This document shows, in pieces, positions 35,421 to 47,646 of a stretch of DNA of 64,000 nt; within the stretch, counting starts at the first letter, position 1, and the number at the start of each line of letters is the position of its first letter. Under the pieces are notes generated by a model. The model did no database searches. It worked only from the letters and a program-made list of their open reading frames with translations, and was not told where the DNA came from. The position numbers and the translations under genes are program-made. Source of the DNA: Cryptomeria japonica (lineage: Eukaryota; Streptophyta; Pinopsida; Cupressales; Cupressaceae); NCBI RefSeq assembly GCF_030272615.1, contig NC_081410.1:118923140-118987139 (forward strand), written 5' to 3'.

Positions 35421-36846
35421 TTGCCTTCTCATTCTACCAATGTTGTTGAGTCTGAGTCTCTTGCTTTTTCTCCTAATGACCTTGGTATAGAATCTAATAA
35501 TGTTGTGAACATTGTTGACAAACCTACACGTCCAAAATATTTATGCAATACTTTTGATCGTAGTGAGACTGTTTTTTCACATGATGGCCCATTGTATATC
35601 AATGCAAATATCAAAGAAAAACTCTCGTGAGGGGTGCTCATTGATCCAGTGTGTATGGTGAATGTGATTACTAAAGAACATCTTTATATTAAATAATTGC
35701 ATCATGTAACATATGATAATCCTGATGTTATGGTTAAGGTGTATGATGGTCTCTCTTTCCCTACTATTGGTTCTATCACCCTTGATGTTGAGGTTGGTAC
35801 TAAGTGCTTAGATGTCACCTTTGTTGTTTTTCCTACATTGGATCAATTTCATGTGAAGTTGGGACATCGTTGGCTCTCTTCCATGAAATCTATACCTTCT
35901 ATAATTCATAAATGTTTGAAATTCCTTCATAATGGCACTATTATAACAATGAATAATAACCTTTACCAACCCACTATGAAGCATGAAAGTTTTACTCTTG
36001 ATTACTTTTGGCCTAAACAACTTGAACCTATTAAGCCTTGAAATGACATCCTTTTCTTATCTTATCAAAAATGGAAAAATGAGATGATCATTTCCTTGAG
36101 TAAACCTAGAGATCCTACACCCATGGATATTCCTCTTGCTCATAATGGACCTTGTATTCTTCCTACTCCTTATATTCCTCCTATTTATGCCCAAGTCTTG
36201 CCTCCTATGTCCTACAAGGGAAAGCACTTGGCATCAAGTATCTCTCAACATGTTGGGGTTTCTTCTGTTCCTCCCCTTATAAAGGAAGACAAGAAGCCTA
36301 TGTCCATTGATCCTCAACCTTTGCAAGTCTCGACTAAAACTAAAAGGAATCGTTACACAAAATAACATCGATGAAGATTTTATGCCAAGGCTCACGAGCT
36401 TGCATCCCAAACCATTTCCTCCCTGAAGACACCAAATATTGACTTGGCCCCATTTGTCCAACCTTCACCTAATGCTAGGGAGGAATTTCAATTTAAATCA
36501 CCTAAATTAAAAATATTTAAGAAAAATAATGGTTCAACTACTTTGTGTTAAAGATCTTATTTTTATTAATCTAGATGATGATATGGATGATGATAATGTT
36601 GTCCATGCTAACAAGATTGATTCTAAGGATTCTAATTATATGTATGATCTTGTTGAAATTAATGATGAGTTGTCTTCACATTTTTCAAAAGCATTAACCC
36701 TACCTCCTAGTGACAAACAAAGTGATTCATTATTAGACCATAATCCTTGTTTGGAACTCATAGTAGCTCCATTTGTTGTGCTCAAAGTGGCTCCTCTTGC
36801 ATCTTGTCCACCATCCGTAGATGATGTAAGCAATATTGGGAGGTAG
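35421..36846 (+). pseudogene. Protease-like region and 3' unknown frames of the Tat-like element
   Basis: The segment VLIDPVCMVNVITKEHLYI (about 35636-35693) stands where Tat proteases have LIDxGSSxNVI; the D is kept but the G-S-S is lost. The following 35697-36041 (VMVKVYDGLSFPTIGSITLD, VTFVVFPTLDQFHVKLGHRW) matches the protease C-terminal half. Frames 36084-36365 and 36529-36846 are Pro-rich and acidic and have no recognised domain. Confidence 0.65.
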
Positions 36847-37258
36847 ATGATTTGCTTGATTATCTTTATTCGCGTCATGGATTCTCTTTTGTGTGTTTGT
36901 TTGTTTGTAATGTGCTTCCCTCGTGATGTGTTGCTTGACATGTTTTTGTGTTATGTTAGGTTCTCTTTGGATGACCCTTGTTACGATATTGTTGCAAGGT
37001 AATGAAGAGGCCGAATCCATTGTGACATTATTCTATTTGTAGCACTAAATCTTATTAGGCCAATACATTCATGTGCTCTCTCTTTCCCTTTCATGTGTTG
37101 TCTATTTAATCTTGATATTAGAGTAGTAAGATGCTAAAGTCTTTGGGTGCTTGGTGTGTCTTGTCTCTTTCATATCTTGGTGAATTTTTTTCAATGTGAT
37201 TTTGTACTTTACTGTGAGTATGCTTAGTCTCATACTCCCGCTAAAGTGGGGGCTAAAT

Positions 37259-38236
37259 GTAGTGTTGTAAATTGTATCTGCACACATATATATCTTCACC
37301 TATACCTCACCTTGGTGCTTCACCTTATGATGCCTAATGTCTATTTTGATTTTTCTCACACCACCGACAAACTCACATTCCCACCTTCCTCCCTACATTC
37401 CCTCCAGGTCTGAGTCCTAATTGTCAGGACTAGGGCGCCCACTGCCTTGGTCCTCTCAATTAGGACCCATTTTTGGTCCTCATAATGGTCATCTTAGATG
37501 AGCGAGAAATCTGACCATGTGTTAGCCTACTCTATAAATTCATTTAATTTTTGGGCAGCCAATTATAAAGGACATCTACCCCTCTCATTTGAAAACTAAG
37601 AAATCTCTTATGTGAAATCAAGATCCTAATTCAATTCAAGTGAGAAAGCAATCAGATATTTATCAAGCATTGGACAAGAAGTGAATTCAAGTTCAAGCAT
37701 TCAAGATGGCATCAATGATCATTTTTTTATGAAGACATTCTACGAGAAATCCTAAAATCCTTGCATGAGGATCCAAACGAAACTTCATCAAGATATACAT
37801 TTCAATTACAAGCATTTTATTTAAGATTTAACCTTTTCCTCAAAGGGAAAGCATCTTGCTCCAATTTCCATTTTAATTACTATTTCAATTTCAAGGTTAA
37901 TTCATAAGTCGGGGTTTGACCTAAGGCAAAACCCTATCCACAACATTTTCCCTCCATATATATGTGTACGTAATTGGCACAAGATCTAAACTCAGATATT
38001 TTGACAAAATTGACGATGATGAACATGTTTAACTTTCAATGGAGTGAAATTCAGAGGACCGGGTCAAATCTATAGTACCCAGTCTCGAAAAATCAACCCA
38101 AACTTTTGGGAACTATTTTGACTCTATTATTTTTCCCAAATCTTATATTGTGGCTCTGTTGGGTATCTGTAGTAGTCTATTTTTGTAAGTTTTCTTCAAA
38201 TTCTCAAGTATTCACCCTATATTTAAACAATTCCAA
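37259..38236 (+). repeat. 3' LTR of the gag-only Tat-like element, truncated
   Basis: It starts tgtagtgttgtaaattgtat just after the purine tract and follows the 5' LTR to about atttaaacaattcc. The last about 200 bases of the LTR are missing. Confidence 0.85.
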
Positions 38237-41200
38237 ATTCATCATCTTGGTGCTTCATTTCCAGCAAGTGTGAATTAGATTAACCACTTTCCTTTCCACC
38301 AAGTGTGAGATAGATTAGCTATTTACTTTCATGCAAGTGTAGTATTTTCAATTCCTGCAAGTGTGCCTTAGATTAGTCAGTAAGTTAGCCAGCAGTAGAG
38401 CTCCACCTTTTGTAATCAACAAGTCTATTTCTACTTCCTGTTGGAAGTACAGTTCAATAAAAATCATAAGTTGATCTAATAATTCTTGTACCTAGGATCC
38501 CACTAGAGGAAAAGTAGGGTCTGCTCAACCGAAGGGAGGTGATCTTTGTGTTGTTTCTTCTACATGTTTAGTTTGTGCATTCAAATTAATTTCACATTGT
38601 TCAAATTCCATGGTAATTCATTCCTGATTAGATTGAGTGTTGAATTTCAAAAGTTGTAGCTATTTTAATTTCCACTCAAATATTGTTTCAATAAGTTCAT
38701 GTGAGGAAATCTTAGTTGTTACTGTCATTTAGTTTCTTTTCAACAAATGAATTTATTTTCTCATTTTAGTAAGATGATGAATTTGGAACTAAGAAGAGAG
38801 AAAAAGCATTGTTGGGTTAACGCATGGAATTTAGTTGTTTGTTAAGTAGATTTCATTTCTGCAGTTATAATTTAGATTTATTTCTCGCAAACGTAATTTA
38901 GACTTCATTTTCACAAGCGTAAAATAGGTTTTATTTTCTGGCACTTAGTGGTAGATTTCATTCCATAGGAAGATAAAAGTTATTTAAGTTTGTGATTAGA
39001 CAATTCCATGATTTACATCTTAAACTCTATTTTGTTTGGACTCTTGGTATCAAATTTGAATTCTTCGCAGGATAATTGATTTTTGTGGCTTAAATTAGCA
39101 AAGTGTCTTTTTAGTTCTAAACCGCAGTCATAGGAATAGTTCCAGATAGATCTTGATAGCTCCCGATGGAGCATGATCCAACCCCAGTCATAGTTTTAAA
39201 ATGCAAAACCCCCAATTGAGATCCTCCTTATCACAGTCAACTTTCAGACACACCTTGAGTCAATAATGAAAAGAATTTAAATGGTTTAAGCTGTGACATC
39301 AACGACCTTACCCATCATTTCTGGCGTCGTTTCCTGAGATGGGTGTCATTGGGGAATCAGGAAAATCAGTTTGTCGACCTTTTAGGTTTAGAAGTTCATC
39401 AAGAAAGATTTGTCTCTCAAAACCCCCCCAAAACACCAAATCAAAACCCCCAAACATAATATCTAAAGAGAAATGGTGCTATTTTTAAAAAATATCCTTA
39501 GTTGGAGGACCATCACTCCAAGTCCTAGCAAAGGATATTTCTTTAAAGAAAGAATTGATGGTTTATTGCTTGCAAGAGGTGCAAAATACAATGAAGAGAT
39601 CGTATCTTCATTATAGAAGCTTGCAAAAGAAAGACTCATTTGGAGATCTTCAAAGTCCAAGAATGGCTACCCAAGTAGATTTTTGAAATGAAATGAAGGC
39701 TTCCCAATCAGATATTTGAAGAACAAGGAGTCGATTCTAGTCATGCATGCACAAGATCGAATGAAGGATTACAAGATCTCTCTAATCAACCCATGCATTT
39801 TCTAGAATAAGAAATCATGGAGAAGGTTTCCACTACAAAGGAAGGTGAAGCATTGGATTTCAAAAGTTTTGTCATCTTCTTTTTATTATCTTCTCTTAAA
39901 AATCTGAATGCATGGAAACATATTGTAAGAAAGGGGAAGATAATTTTCAAAACTAGCTAATGGTTATGTGTAACCTCTCTACATCATTCAGTAGAGTAAG
40001 TTAGGATAGGTTTGCTTTCTGCAAATAAGTGCTTTGCACATGCTTTTTCCTCTTCTCAAAGGCTGTAAACATGCACTTATGTACAAGTTGTTGCACTCAA
40101 AACTTGTTGCAAATATTTTGGCATCATGAATGATTGGTTTTTGTAGTCGTGATCTCTAGCTCTAGCACTAAATCTTCAAAAGCATGGAAGCAAAAATAAT
40201 GATGAAGCAATCAGAGTTGTTAGTCGGCATAAAGGATCAAGTTGCAGCTCTCGAAAATTGAAGAAACTCTTAGAATGCATCATGGGGAAAGTGAACTACA
40301 ACTCATGCATGATGTTTGCATAAAAACTAATGTAAAATCAGGTATTTGCTTTATTATTTTACTCTTATTCAACTTAAATTTATTTCATTCTACTCAATCC
40401 ACTCAAAAAGAAGAAGAAGAAGTGCCTAAATGCTTATTCCAAGATTTAAGGAGTTGTTAAGAGCTAAAATTTTATTTTAAATGCTAATCGGGAGCCATCA
40501 GGAGCTATCAAGAGCTACTTGGAGCAATTGTTACAAAAGTGAATTTATCTAATGTTGAGGCTCATTATGAGTTGCAGAGGGACCTGCAACACTTTAGGTT
40601 TTGGGGGAGATGACGAGACCATAAATTGTCTCATAGTTAACCCATTAAAATTATCTATTTCTTCTTAGTGTATTGTTGTAGAAGTAGACTTGAGTAATAA
40701 TTGAAAGTTATTTAGTTTGTTTAAGGTAGAATATGAAGTAGATATTTGGTTTATTTTTGTTAAATAAACCAATGATCCAAAATGCTTCTAATATGTCTCC
40801 ATGAGTGTGCAAGATGTTACAATGCAGGTGAATGATTTATTAAATTACTGATGACAAGAAGAAGCTTAAAAAAAATACTTGCAGCAAAGATCTCCAGACA
40901 TTAACTCCAGACAGTTCCAAACATTGTAGTAGGCTTTGAAGATATTAAGAGAAGATAGACAATACTCTTGAAGACTCCCAACACACTACAACATTCATAC
41001 AAAATCATGGAGCATCAATCATTCCTAAATCAATGGGAAAAGTATCTATTTCCTACAAGTTGTAGTTGCACACTACATTGTGTTATCTTTCTCCAACAAA
41101 GATAACTCAAGTTACCAAATCACTCCAATGTAATTTCATTATTATAGAATATTCTTCATGGTGATTAACAATGATTTGGTCAATTGGACTGAAGAATAAT

Positions 41201-41830
41201 TCCTTAATTCATGTTGAGAACTTGAGACTTCCTAAAATTTGGGCGCCCAAAAATTATGAAAAACGCAGTCTCAGTAAAACATCAATATCTCTCTCATTGC
41301 TCCACAAAATTCAAAAAGTCAAATTGATATGGAAACTAGACTTGAAGGGATGGAAACCCTTTTAAGAGTTTGGCGTGATTCACAACAAGGAGAGAGTAGT
41401 AACTGACTGAAGATGACTAAGACAAAGATGGAGAGATGAAGGACAACAAGTTTAGTTTTGTCAACTTTTTGTAAACGCCCCCTTCAAAAGTGGATCTTTG
41501 ATACACATTCTTAGTAGATTGGTTGGGTAGATATGGAATTATAATTATATAAATATGTTGAAATCAATCAAGCAAAGGGGGGGATTAGAAAGACTTGTTT
41601 TAGCCTGAGGAAATAGGATAGACTAGTTTCATTTACAACAATGTATTTTCCAGAATTTCTTAGAGTAAATTTGAATTCAAGCAAGTATTTTATTTGCAGA
41701 AAGTGATAATTAGTTTAGCCTTTTCAATTCATCCAAGTGTGTCTTATATTATCCTTTTCTTTCATGCAAGTGTGTCTTAGATTAGCTTTCATTTCCTGCA
41801 AGTTATAATAGACTGACAAACCAGTTTTCT
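38237..41830 (+). mobile_element. Remnant LTR element with tRNA-Asp-type primer site and non-coding interior
   Basis: A left LTR lacking its start ends at about 39317 (acccatca). It is followed at 39322-39339 by tggcgtcgtttcctgaga, which matches 14 of 18 bases of the tRNA-Asp primer site TGGCGCCGTTGCCGGGGA. A purine tract (aaagggggggatt, 41574-41586) precedes a second LTR start. The stretch 41670-41815 matches 38255-38375, sharing gcaagtgtg...cttagattag units. The 2.2-kb interior has no recognisable coding region. Both LTRs are cut, so the limits are approximate. Confidence 0.55.
38255..38375. repeat. Short internal repeat 'caagtgtg..ttagattag', several copies
   Basis: Copies of [cg]caagtgtg(n)nnnttagatta lie at about 38270, 38303, 38333 and 38357, and again at 41732, 41767 and 41796 in the paired LTR fragment. 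This gives the LTR a 30-40-base periodic structure of unknown role. Confidence 0.65.
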
Positions 41831-42112
41831 TCATTCTCTTTTGCATATAGCCATGGACATTGCCCCGGATTGATAAATTAAATGATGAGGATTGCAATGA
41901 CACCATCATCATTCTTCATGAATCCTCCAATGTATCGTATCTCAAAACCCACAGCACCATACCAGGCTTAATCATAAAATCGTAAACTTCAAAATAACAC
42001 TCATTTTTCTTACCTTCATCTATTATAAAACTTCCTAAGGCATCTATCCCCATGTAGTCTTTAGGTTTAGCGAAGTGAAAATTGTGGAAGTAAATATTAC
42101 ACTCTAATACCA

Positions 42113-42425
42113 TGTAGGAGTTGATGATACAACCACGAGAGCCAAGAATCATTTGCATGAAAAATACTTGTCACACAAAAGAGAAGAAGCCATGATTGCA
42201 CTATACAACATTGAGAGAGAATTTATTTAATTTCATTATAGGTTAATCTAATCATTATATTTTCCTCTTTGGATCTTTACAAATTAATCTAGTTATCAGA
42301 CTCCTGTTTAGATCAATTTTGTCTCAAGGTTGCATAGAATCATTCGTGACTTATTCTCTTTTGTGTGGCAAGTGTTTTTATTCCAGATGATTTTAGCTCC
42401 TATGGTTGTATCATCAAATCCTACA
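42113..42425. repeat. Head-to-head LTR-like inverted repeat
   Basis: The left arm (42106-42188) starts accatgtaggagttgatgat and is the reverse complement of the right arm (about 42350-42432, ending atcatcaaatcctacatggt), with roughly 80% identity by eye. Outside each arm lies a primer-site-like sequence: ctctaatacca on the left (complement of TGGTATTAGAG) and tggtatcaaaggg on the right. Both arms also resemble the LTR at 816-1149. The spacer of about 160 bases is AT-rich. Confidence 0.75.
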
Positions 42426-42439
42426 TGGTATCAAAGGGC

Positions 42440-45400
42440 CAAGGAGTTGAGAATCATCAACTCCTACAACAATTGTGAAAAAGTGCCAGCTGTCCTTTAG
42501 TGTCCATGTTGGCCTCCCCTAGATCTATCATGTCTGAATCAAGATTCTCCTTTTTATGAATACAAACTATCTCATTGATAATCTCATTAATGTTGGAGAA
42601 AAGGATTCCAAATTCTTCTTGTTCAACCTCTATGTAGCCAATGTGTACGATCATGGAGTTTCCTTTCCTCATACCAACAATTGTTTAAAGGGAAAAGGGG
42701 CTAGAAATTGTGTAGCCCATTATAGGTGACTCTCCATCATTTAGTAGATACCCAATGAGCCTTTGATAAACCTATGATACCTCATCAGGAGGATGTGTTA
42801 GCATGTAATCCCTAAGATATTTAAGTCTTCACATACCTCACACTCACTCATGATCCAACATAGTTGTTGTTTTGTCAATATTCAAGGGATAAAAAATATA
42901 TAATTAATTGAGAGAAGCTCCATCAAACACATAGTCTCTTGCATCCCACGCCATTTCATATGATTTTCCTTTGATCCTAAAGAAATGGATCCCCCACACC
43001 CCAATCTAAAGGGTATATCCCGACCTCTATATTATCATTAGGTTTTTCATGATCAACTTACAATTTCTCTTCATGTGAGTTAGTTAAAGTCAAATCATTC
43101 TTCACAACAACATAACTAATATCTTACAAATCATCATCACATGGTCCAATCATTTCCATACATTGTGAATCGCCACTACAATGTGCAATTACATCTATAC
43201 CAAAAAATTGGGTGAATTCTTCTTGAACATATTCATAATTATTAACACATCTTTAACACATTATACCAACTCTTCATTAGGGACAATGTTGTGCTAATCC
43301 TAGACCTCACTATATTTTTTCATTGAGGTGTCCTATTTTTCTTCCTCTATGACACCTAGTGGCTCTATTTTTTTCTTTTGGCTTCCACTTCTTGATCTCC
43401 TTTTTAGTAAATTTTGAATCTTCCTCTTCCTTTCTCCATCTTCTTATGTAGTCAATAAGGATTATTTTATTCAAATTCCTCTTTTCATCACTATCTCATT
43501 GTTCTATTCTAGAACCCTCTCTGTGGGATTGCTCTTTATATCTTCTTTTCCATACCCAAAGGTCATGACTTCAAATATGGTTGGACCTAGGTTCATATAT
43601 TCAATGTGATATCTTGCTTGTTCTTTATTAAATGGTTTTGTCTTCTCTCATTTTAAAAAATTGGCTCTAAATGTCATTGAACTCCTTTCACCATAGTTCT
43701 TTTTGTTTTTCCTTTGCAATTACCCAATTTCCTTATCACTTATTTGCATGAACCTGCATCACCACACACTCATGGGCTAGCAAGAAAGGTGATTTAATAC
43801 CATTGTAATGTCCCTTCCCATACTTTTCAATAAAAATAATTTTATCTGGAACACAAACAAAAACATTCACCAAATAACATAAAAATATTCTTCACTAAAC
43901 TATATCTAAACTACAATAATTTCTTATACTTAAACAACATAAATAAACTTTCACAAACGATTCAAACTATAGTAGTAACTTATATTGATTATGATTTTAT
44001 CTCTATAGCGGGTGATTATTATGATTGTCATTACACAATGACATACAACATTAACCAATAATGAGCACATTGACTTACTAAACTTTCTTGCAAATCTTTG
44101 AAGCTCCAATGCATTCCCTAAGTGACAATTCTCTGAAATAACCAAAGGATTTTTGTCCTTTAATTCTAGAAACAAGTGGGTTTTTACCCACTAAGCACAA
44201 TATTGTATGGGTTTTCATCTATAGAAGATAGTTTGAACACGCAATGCTTAAGAAATATAATAGAATTGTTAATTATGTCGAGAGGCATCTACAATGACAT
44301 CAAAATGTTTGTAAACAAAAATCCATTTTTGAAATAATTTGACATGCAAATGACAGGTAAATGCATGAAATATGTCATGTTTCAACTTTTGTGGAGGTGT
44401 TATTTTATTACTCCAAATAAAATAGAACACTCGCCACTTGTCTCCAACTAGATTCACAACTTTTTGCGTGCAAGACTTTAATGGATTTGTATTCTTGGTG
44501 TTTAGTATTTTAGAAGAACATTTGTTTTACAGATGATTCTCTTCTATTATAAGATATCTCTCAGCATATTTTACATATATTTTTCTAATATAAGTATACT
44601 AGTCTATATTATGGACATCTTATAGATAAGATTTCTATTTCAATATCAATTTAAATTATTTGCATATTGTAAATCCATTACTTGCTTTTAATTGATTTAA
44701 ATGTGAAGATATATCTTTTATGTTGATTATATTTGTATTAAATTATTATAAAGGTTTTTGGGGAGAGAGAGAGTGGTTTATTATTGTTAATACATTAGAG
44801 GTGATTTATTTATTAAGAAAACAAATAGTAGATGGATGGCTAATTTTATCAAATTAAAAGTTGTAATTGTTAGTTTTAGTGAGATTATGTCCACTTTGTA
44901 TTATTTAAATTATAGTATAGCTGAGTGATTTAACCCATCGATTAATGATTAAAATCAATTTGTGCACATTAGTGAGTGAGAGTATGGTATCGCTCTCCTT
45001 ATATTATATTATGACGTGGTTTATTTATCTTATCTTCAATTGAATATTACATTGTTTGAGTCAAAAGTAAAAAAAAAAAATTTAATTATGATATTAACAT
45101 GTGTTAAAATGTGGACATGACACATATAGTCAGTTTTCAAAAACTAATAATTCACATATAATCAATGACCCAAAATTAAATTCAATAAATCAAAACATAA
45201 AACATAACCCAACCATAACATCATGAAAAAAATAATAATGAATAAATAAAGCAGTGACATATTAATTAAAAATGACTCGTAAATTTAAAGGCCACCTTTA
45301 AAAATTCTCAAAATTGATCTAAAAATAAAATTGATAAAAAAGAGAAGATCATAATAATAATAATTTTAGCAAAGTTATGCATATGAAATTGATTTTAAAT

Positions 45401-46060
45401 ATAGTAAAGTTATGAAAAAGCATATTCATGTAAAATTGATTTTAAATATAATGTTGACCATTCAAATTAAAGGAAATTAGACTTCCAAAAAGAATCATTT
45501 TCATTCGTACAAGGAATAAAAATATCAATAAAATAAATATGATGATTAAAACTAAAGTTTCAATTAAATTGGCTTGAATGTAAATTACACCTAATCTCAA
45601 TTGCCATGATTTGAATAAGAAACTACTTTATGGATGTACAAAGAAAACAATACAAGTTGTAAGATTTTTTTTAATGGAAAAAAATGAATTATATAGATAT
45701 TAATAGTTTTGTTATTATATTAAGTAAATTATAATATAATAAAAAATAGGCATTTTAAAAAAGTTATTATAAATAGGGTGATGCAGTTGATAAAGTTGTT
45801 TAGAAGTCGATCATATTTTTAGAGATTTCAAAATCAGTTCATTAAAATTAGTAAAAAATCTAATCTAATCTAATCTAATCTTACTTAAAAAATATTATTC
45901 TAAAAGTCGAACTTATCCTATCATACTTGGAGATATTCAAAATCAATTCATCAAAAACATCTAGAAACCCGACTTAACATAATCATACTTCCATATGTTT
46001 AGTTAAAATCACCAAAAAAATCTAACTAAACATAATCATATTTAAACATACCCTAGTATT
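42440..46060. other. AT-rich intergenic stretch
   Basis: No recognisable gene on either strand. Minus-strand frames at 42457-42672 (71 codons) and 43951-44175 match nothing I know. A run (taatc) x5 lies at about 45858-45884. The remainder, especially 44500-46000, is very AT-rich. Confidence 0.6.
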
Positions 46061-46064
46061 AGGG

Positions 46065-46225
46065 GCTTGGGTCGATTGGCGAGAGCTTCCTTTGGTAAAG
46101 CACGAGGTCACAAGGTCCATTGGCAAGAATTTATTATGATAAAGGCACAAGGTCACAAGGTTCAATGGTGAGCTTCTTGTGATAAAGCACAAGGCTACAA
46201 GATCCAATCTCTCCCCAACGCACGT
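46065..46225. repeat. Decayed tRNA-like (SINE-like) tandem repeat
   Basis: Three imperfect units of about 45-55 bases share taaagcac(g/a)agg..acaagg.(t/c)ca. The left part ggcttgggtcgattgg resembles a tRNA A box (TGGCTCAATTGG), and aggttcaatgg and agatccaatctctcc resemble B boxes (GGTTCAATCC). No cloverleaf or anticodon arm could be drawn, so it is best read as a decayed tRNA-derived SINE or pseudo-tRNA. Confidence 0.4.
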
Positions 46226-47646
46226 AATACGAGAAGATGTTAAAAATTTAGGTATAGAGGGACTGTCTACATGAAATCGAAAATAATAATAATAATAAAC
46301 CTACCCAATTTTGAAAGACAATATAATTATTATATGTATTGATAACACAATTTTATCCATTCTATAAAAGAATTAAATAAAAATTTAATTGTATACTACA
46401 GACTGTAACAACCTTAAAATAACTACTTGCCAACCCATATAATAATCTCACTAAGTTTGCGAAAGTTGACACTAATTTTGTTTCATACACCTTTCACCTT
46501 CTTAAAAATTGCAGTCACAGAAAACGACTGCAAAAGAGTTCTCGATCTTAAAAATGGAGGAATAGAAAAATACTTGACATAAGTCCCAAAAATTTGCCGG
46601 TCCTTACGTTTGCTTCGACTTAAAATTTGGACGTTTCTCGCACCTAAATGTTATCAATATTCTTAAATAATCTGTAAATTAATCGTTCATATCTGTCATA
46701 AAAGGGACAATTATGGATTTTTGTAAAAGCTTATGACTGGGACAAGCATGATTGCAGCGCATGGTATGAAATTTTATTCGTTCGATTATTAAACAGCACT
46801 AGATAAAAACGTGATTGCAGCATATTCAAATTTTTAATGGGGGAAAAGGACAATCATAATGCAATGTGTTGTATAAAAAATGAAGCGTGAAGAATCATCA
46901 TCTTGTTTCAGTAGCTGGTCTAACGTGGAGGAGGGGATTGAATAAGCACAAGGGCCCTCACATTCGCGTCTATCAGTACCTTGGTCCACATGGCTTCCCT
47001 CAAACCTGCAAGAGAAACAAGTTGAACAGGTAGCAAGTTTTTGTCTGTTATAACAGAATAATTGAAGCACTGGACCTTCTATATTCTTTCCGTGTCAGTC
47101 ATATCAGGGCATTGTCAATGTGATCATTATTGGATAGAAAGAGACTTATATAATATGTTTTCTGACACCATTTTGAGGATAATACTGTTCTTCTTCTCTC
47201 CTGTCATGATCAATCAATGTCACCAGTTTTTGACTTCAAGGTTACAGTCATGGAGGTTAGCTGTCAGGCTGTGGAGAAATTTTCCAGTTCAGGGTGTTGT
47301 ATTGTTTAAATTCAGTTGGTGAGGCTATAGGCTCAGAGGATGACTGCTGTGTTAAAAGATCTAAATCACCCTAACCCATTGCTCTGTAAGAACAGCTAAG
47401 TCACCCTAACCCTAAAAGTGGTAAAATCCCCAAAACCCACCAGAGGTTTCTGCTTCAGTAAACTTATAGTCAGAGGGTTTGCCCTGGTCAATTGAGCAGA
47501 GGATCTGACCAAATTCGGGTAACTGGGGACCACAACTTTAGAGCAAAAGGACCCCCTCTTGGGAGTGCAAAAATAAAAGTCCATTGATCTGACCTGCTCA
47601 GCTTACATAAAAGAGGGTTTGTTCTTGCCAATTGATAGTCGACATA
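46226..47646. other. Upstream region of the transporter gene
   Basis: No coding region was recognised. It should hold the promoter and 5' UTR of the transporter gene. TATA-like strings (e.g. tataaaaaatg at 46871) are too common in this AT-rich DNA to call. The stretch 46900-47640 is visibly richer in GC than the DNA to its left. Confidence 0.4.

Larger units (their letters stand above)
32050..38236 (+). mobile_element. Tat-like gypsy element with gag and protease only, 3' LTR truncated
   Basis: The 5' LTR is 32050-33217 and the 3' LTR starts at 37259, preceded by a purine tract (aaagtgggggctaaa). The 4-kb interior has Gag and a decayed protease-like segment, then about 600 bases without pol domains. 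No RT, RNase H or integrase was found, so it is non-autonomous (TR-GAG-like). The 3' LTR stops matching near 38236, about 200 bases early, where different repeat sequence begins. The left flank is gataa (32045-32049); the matching duplication could not be seen. Confidence 0.8.

Noticed and set aside
43804-43900. A TGTAATGTCCC string resembling an LTR start (similar TGTAATGCCCC at 59526)
   Set aside because: The two sites share only the first few bases, and no partner LTR, primer site or coding domain was found.
46065-46225. A functional tRNA gene
   Set aside because: The A- and B-box-like strings are imperfect and no cloverleaf with an anticodon arm can be drawn.
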